Assembly: GCF_013912065.1 (NCBI RefSeq) | Contig: NZ_JACESA010000012.1 | Location: 1-64,000, forward strand | Reading direction: 5' to 3' | DNA length: 64,000 nt | Source: Brevundimonas sp. | Lineage (GTDB): Bacteria > Pseudomonadota > Alphaproteobacteria > Caulobacterales > Caulobacteraceae | Translations under genes and position numbers: made by a program | In this document: positions 63,738 to 64,000 of the stretch, one piece after another | Layout: every line of letters starts with the position of its first letter | Position numbering within the stretch: position 1 is the first letter of the stretch | The notes under the pieces: generated by a model | Told to the model about the DNA's origin: nothing | The model's input: the letters and a program-made list of their open reading frames with translations, nothing else | The model's database searches: none

Positions 63738-64000
63738 ATGACATCGCAACACCAGGTCGTCGCCATCGTGCCCGCGCGAGACATGGACGTCAGCGAAGCC
63801 TTCTATCGCCGCCTGGGCTTCGCGGTCGTCAGCGACTACGGCGATTATCGTCTGCTGGAAGACGGACGCGGGGGGAGTCTTCATCTCAACGCCACACCCG
63901 GCTGGCCCGCCCGGATCGAGGACAACGCCCTCGGTCTCTACATCTATGTCGAGGATGTGGACGCCGCCGCCGAAAACGTGCGCGACCTCATCATCGGCGC
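63738..64000 (+). CDS. VOC (glyoxalase/bleomycin-resistance) family protein, 3' end outside the window
   Basis: First ~87 residues only. ATG 63738 has GGAGG upstream. VOC beta-alpha-beta opening: VVAIVPARDMDVSEAFYRRL with GFAVVSDYGDYRLL, then LYIYVEDVDAAAENVRDL. Could be a resistance or ring-cleavage type protein. Its divergence from the TetR gene suggests it is the regulated target. Confidence 0.85.
   Translation, partial: MTSQHQVVAIVPARDMDVSEAFYRRLGFAVVSDYGDYRLLEDGRGGSLHLNATPGWPARIEDNALGLYIYVEDVDAAAENVRDLIIG

Overview
The window is GC-rich chromosomal DNA of an alphaproteobacterium, most likely a Caulobacterales member such as Brevundimonas. This is inferred from three large TonB-dependent receptors, a GTTC-N7-GTTC type LexA box at uvrB, CheW, several hybrid histidine kinases, a bifunctional PP2C/kinase, and the short GC-rich palindromic intergenic repeats seen in that group. 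No rRNA, tRNA, CRISPR array, prophage or complete insertion sequence was recognised.

Layout. 1-7.4 kb: Ada-AlkA repair protein (cut by the window edge), secreted M14 peptidase, small secreted CVNH protein, SLC13/TrkA-C permease, and a PadR/HAAS membrane-protein operon. 7.4-13.9 kb: two paralogous TonB-dependent receptors in tandem with the same terminator hairpin. 14.1-16.5 kb: uvrB with an SOS box over its start codon. 16.5-19.5 kb: a small accessory island between uvrB and lepA. It holds a DUF6236-like gene, a decayed XRE antitoxin, a DUF559 nuclease-like gene bracketed by two copies of a ~140-bp palindrome-ended element, an HTH protein with an upstream amber codon, and 38-bp tandem repeats. 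19.5-25.7 kb: lepA divergent from an RND efflux pair. 25.7-30.8 kb: a repeat element, a small secreted protein, a third TonB receptor and nhaA.

31-34 kb: selO, a DUF2975/XRE pair and a DoxX gene, the latter two with striking palindromic sites. 34-40 kb: a LiuR-like MerR regulator with twin operators driving an acyl-CoA dehydrogenase, a second dehydrogenase, rsmE and a plant-type glutamate-cysteine ligase. 39.9-43.8 kb: a complete hybrid kinase convergent with a kinase-like protein that lacks the ATPase domain, plus a YkgJ-type cysteine-cluster operon. 43.9-47.6 kb: GT9 glycosyltransferase, a dihydroorotase bracketed by two related inverted-repeat elements, a prephenate dehydrogenase-like gene and a YdeI/OmdA protein. 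47.7-51.8 kb: orphan ParD with a small membrane protein in the toxin position, DUF72, an alcohol dehydrogenase, acetoacetyl-CoA reductase and a secreted protein. 51.8-57.3 kb: gloB divergent from a methyltransferase - SixA - DUF952 - pyrD - hybrid kinase run. 57.3-64 kb: orphan Vsr, peroxiredoxin, YqgE, MarR, CheW, an outer-membrane barrel, TetR plus the PP2C/kinase fusion, and a partial VOC protein.

Most genes are core metabolism and regulation. The least explained parts are the element-DUF559-element arrangement, the ParD/small membrane protein pair, the DUF2975/XRE operator cluster, the kinase-like protein without a catalytic domain, and the codon-anomalous patch in uvrB.
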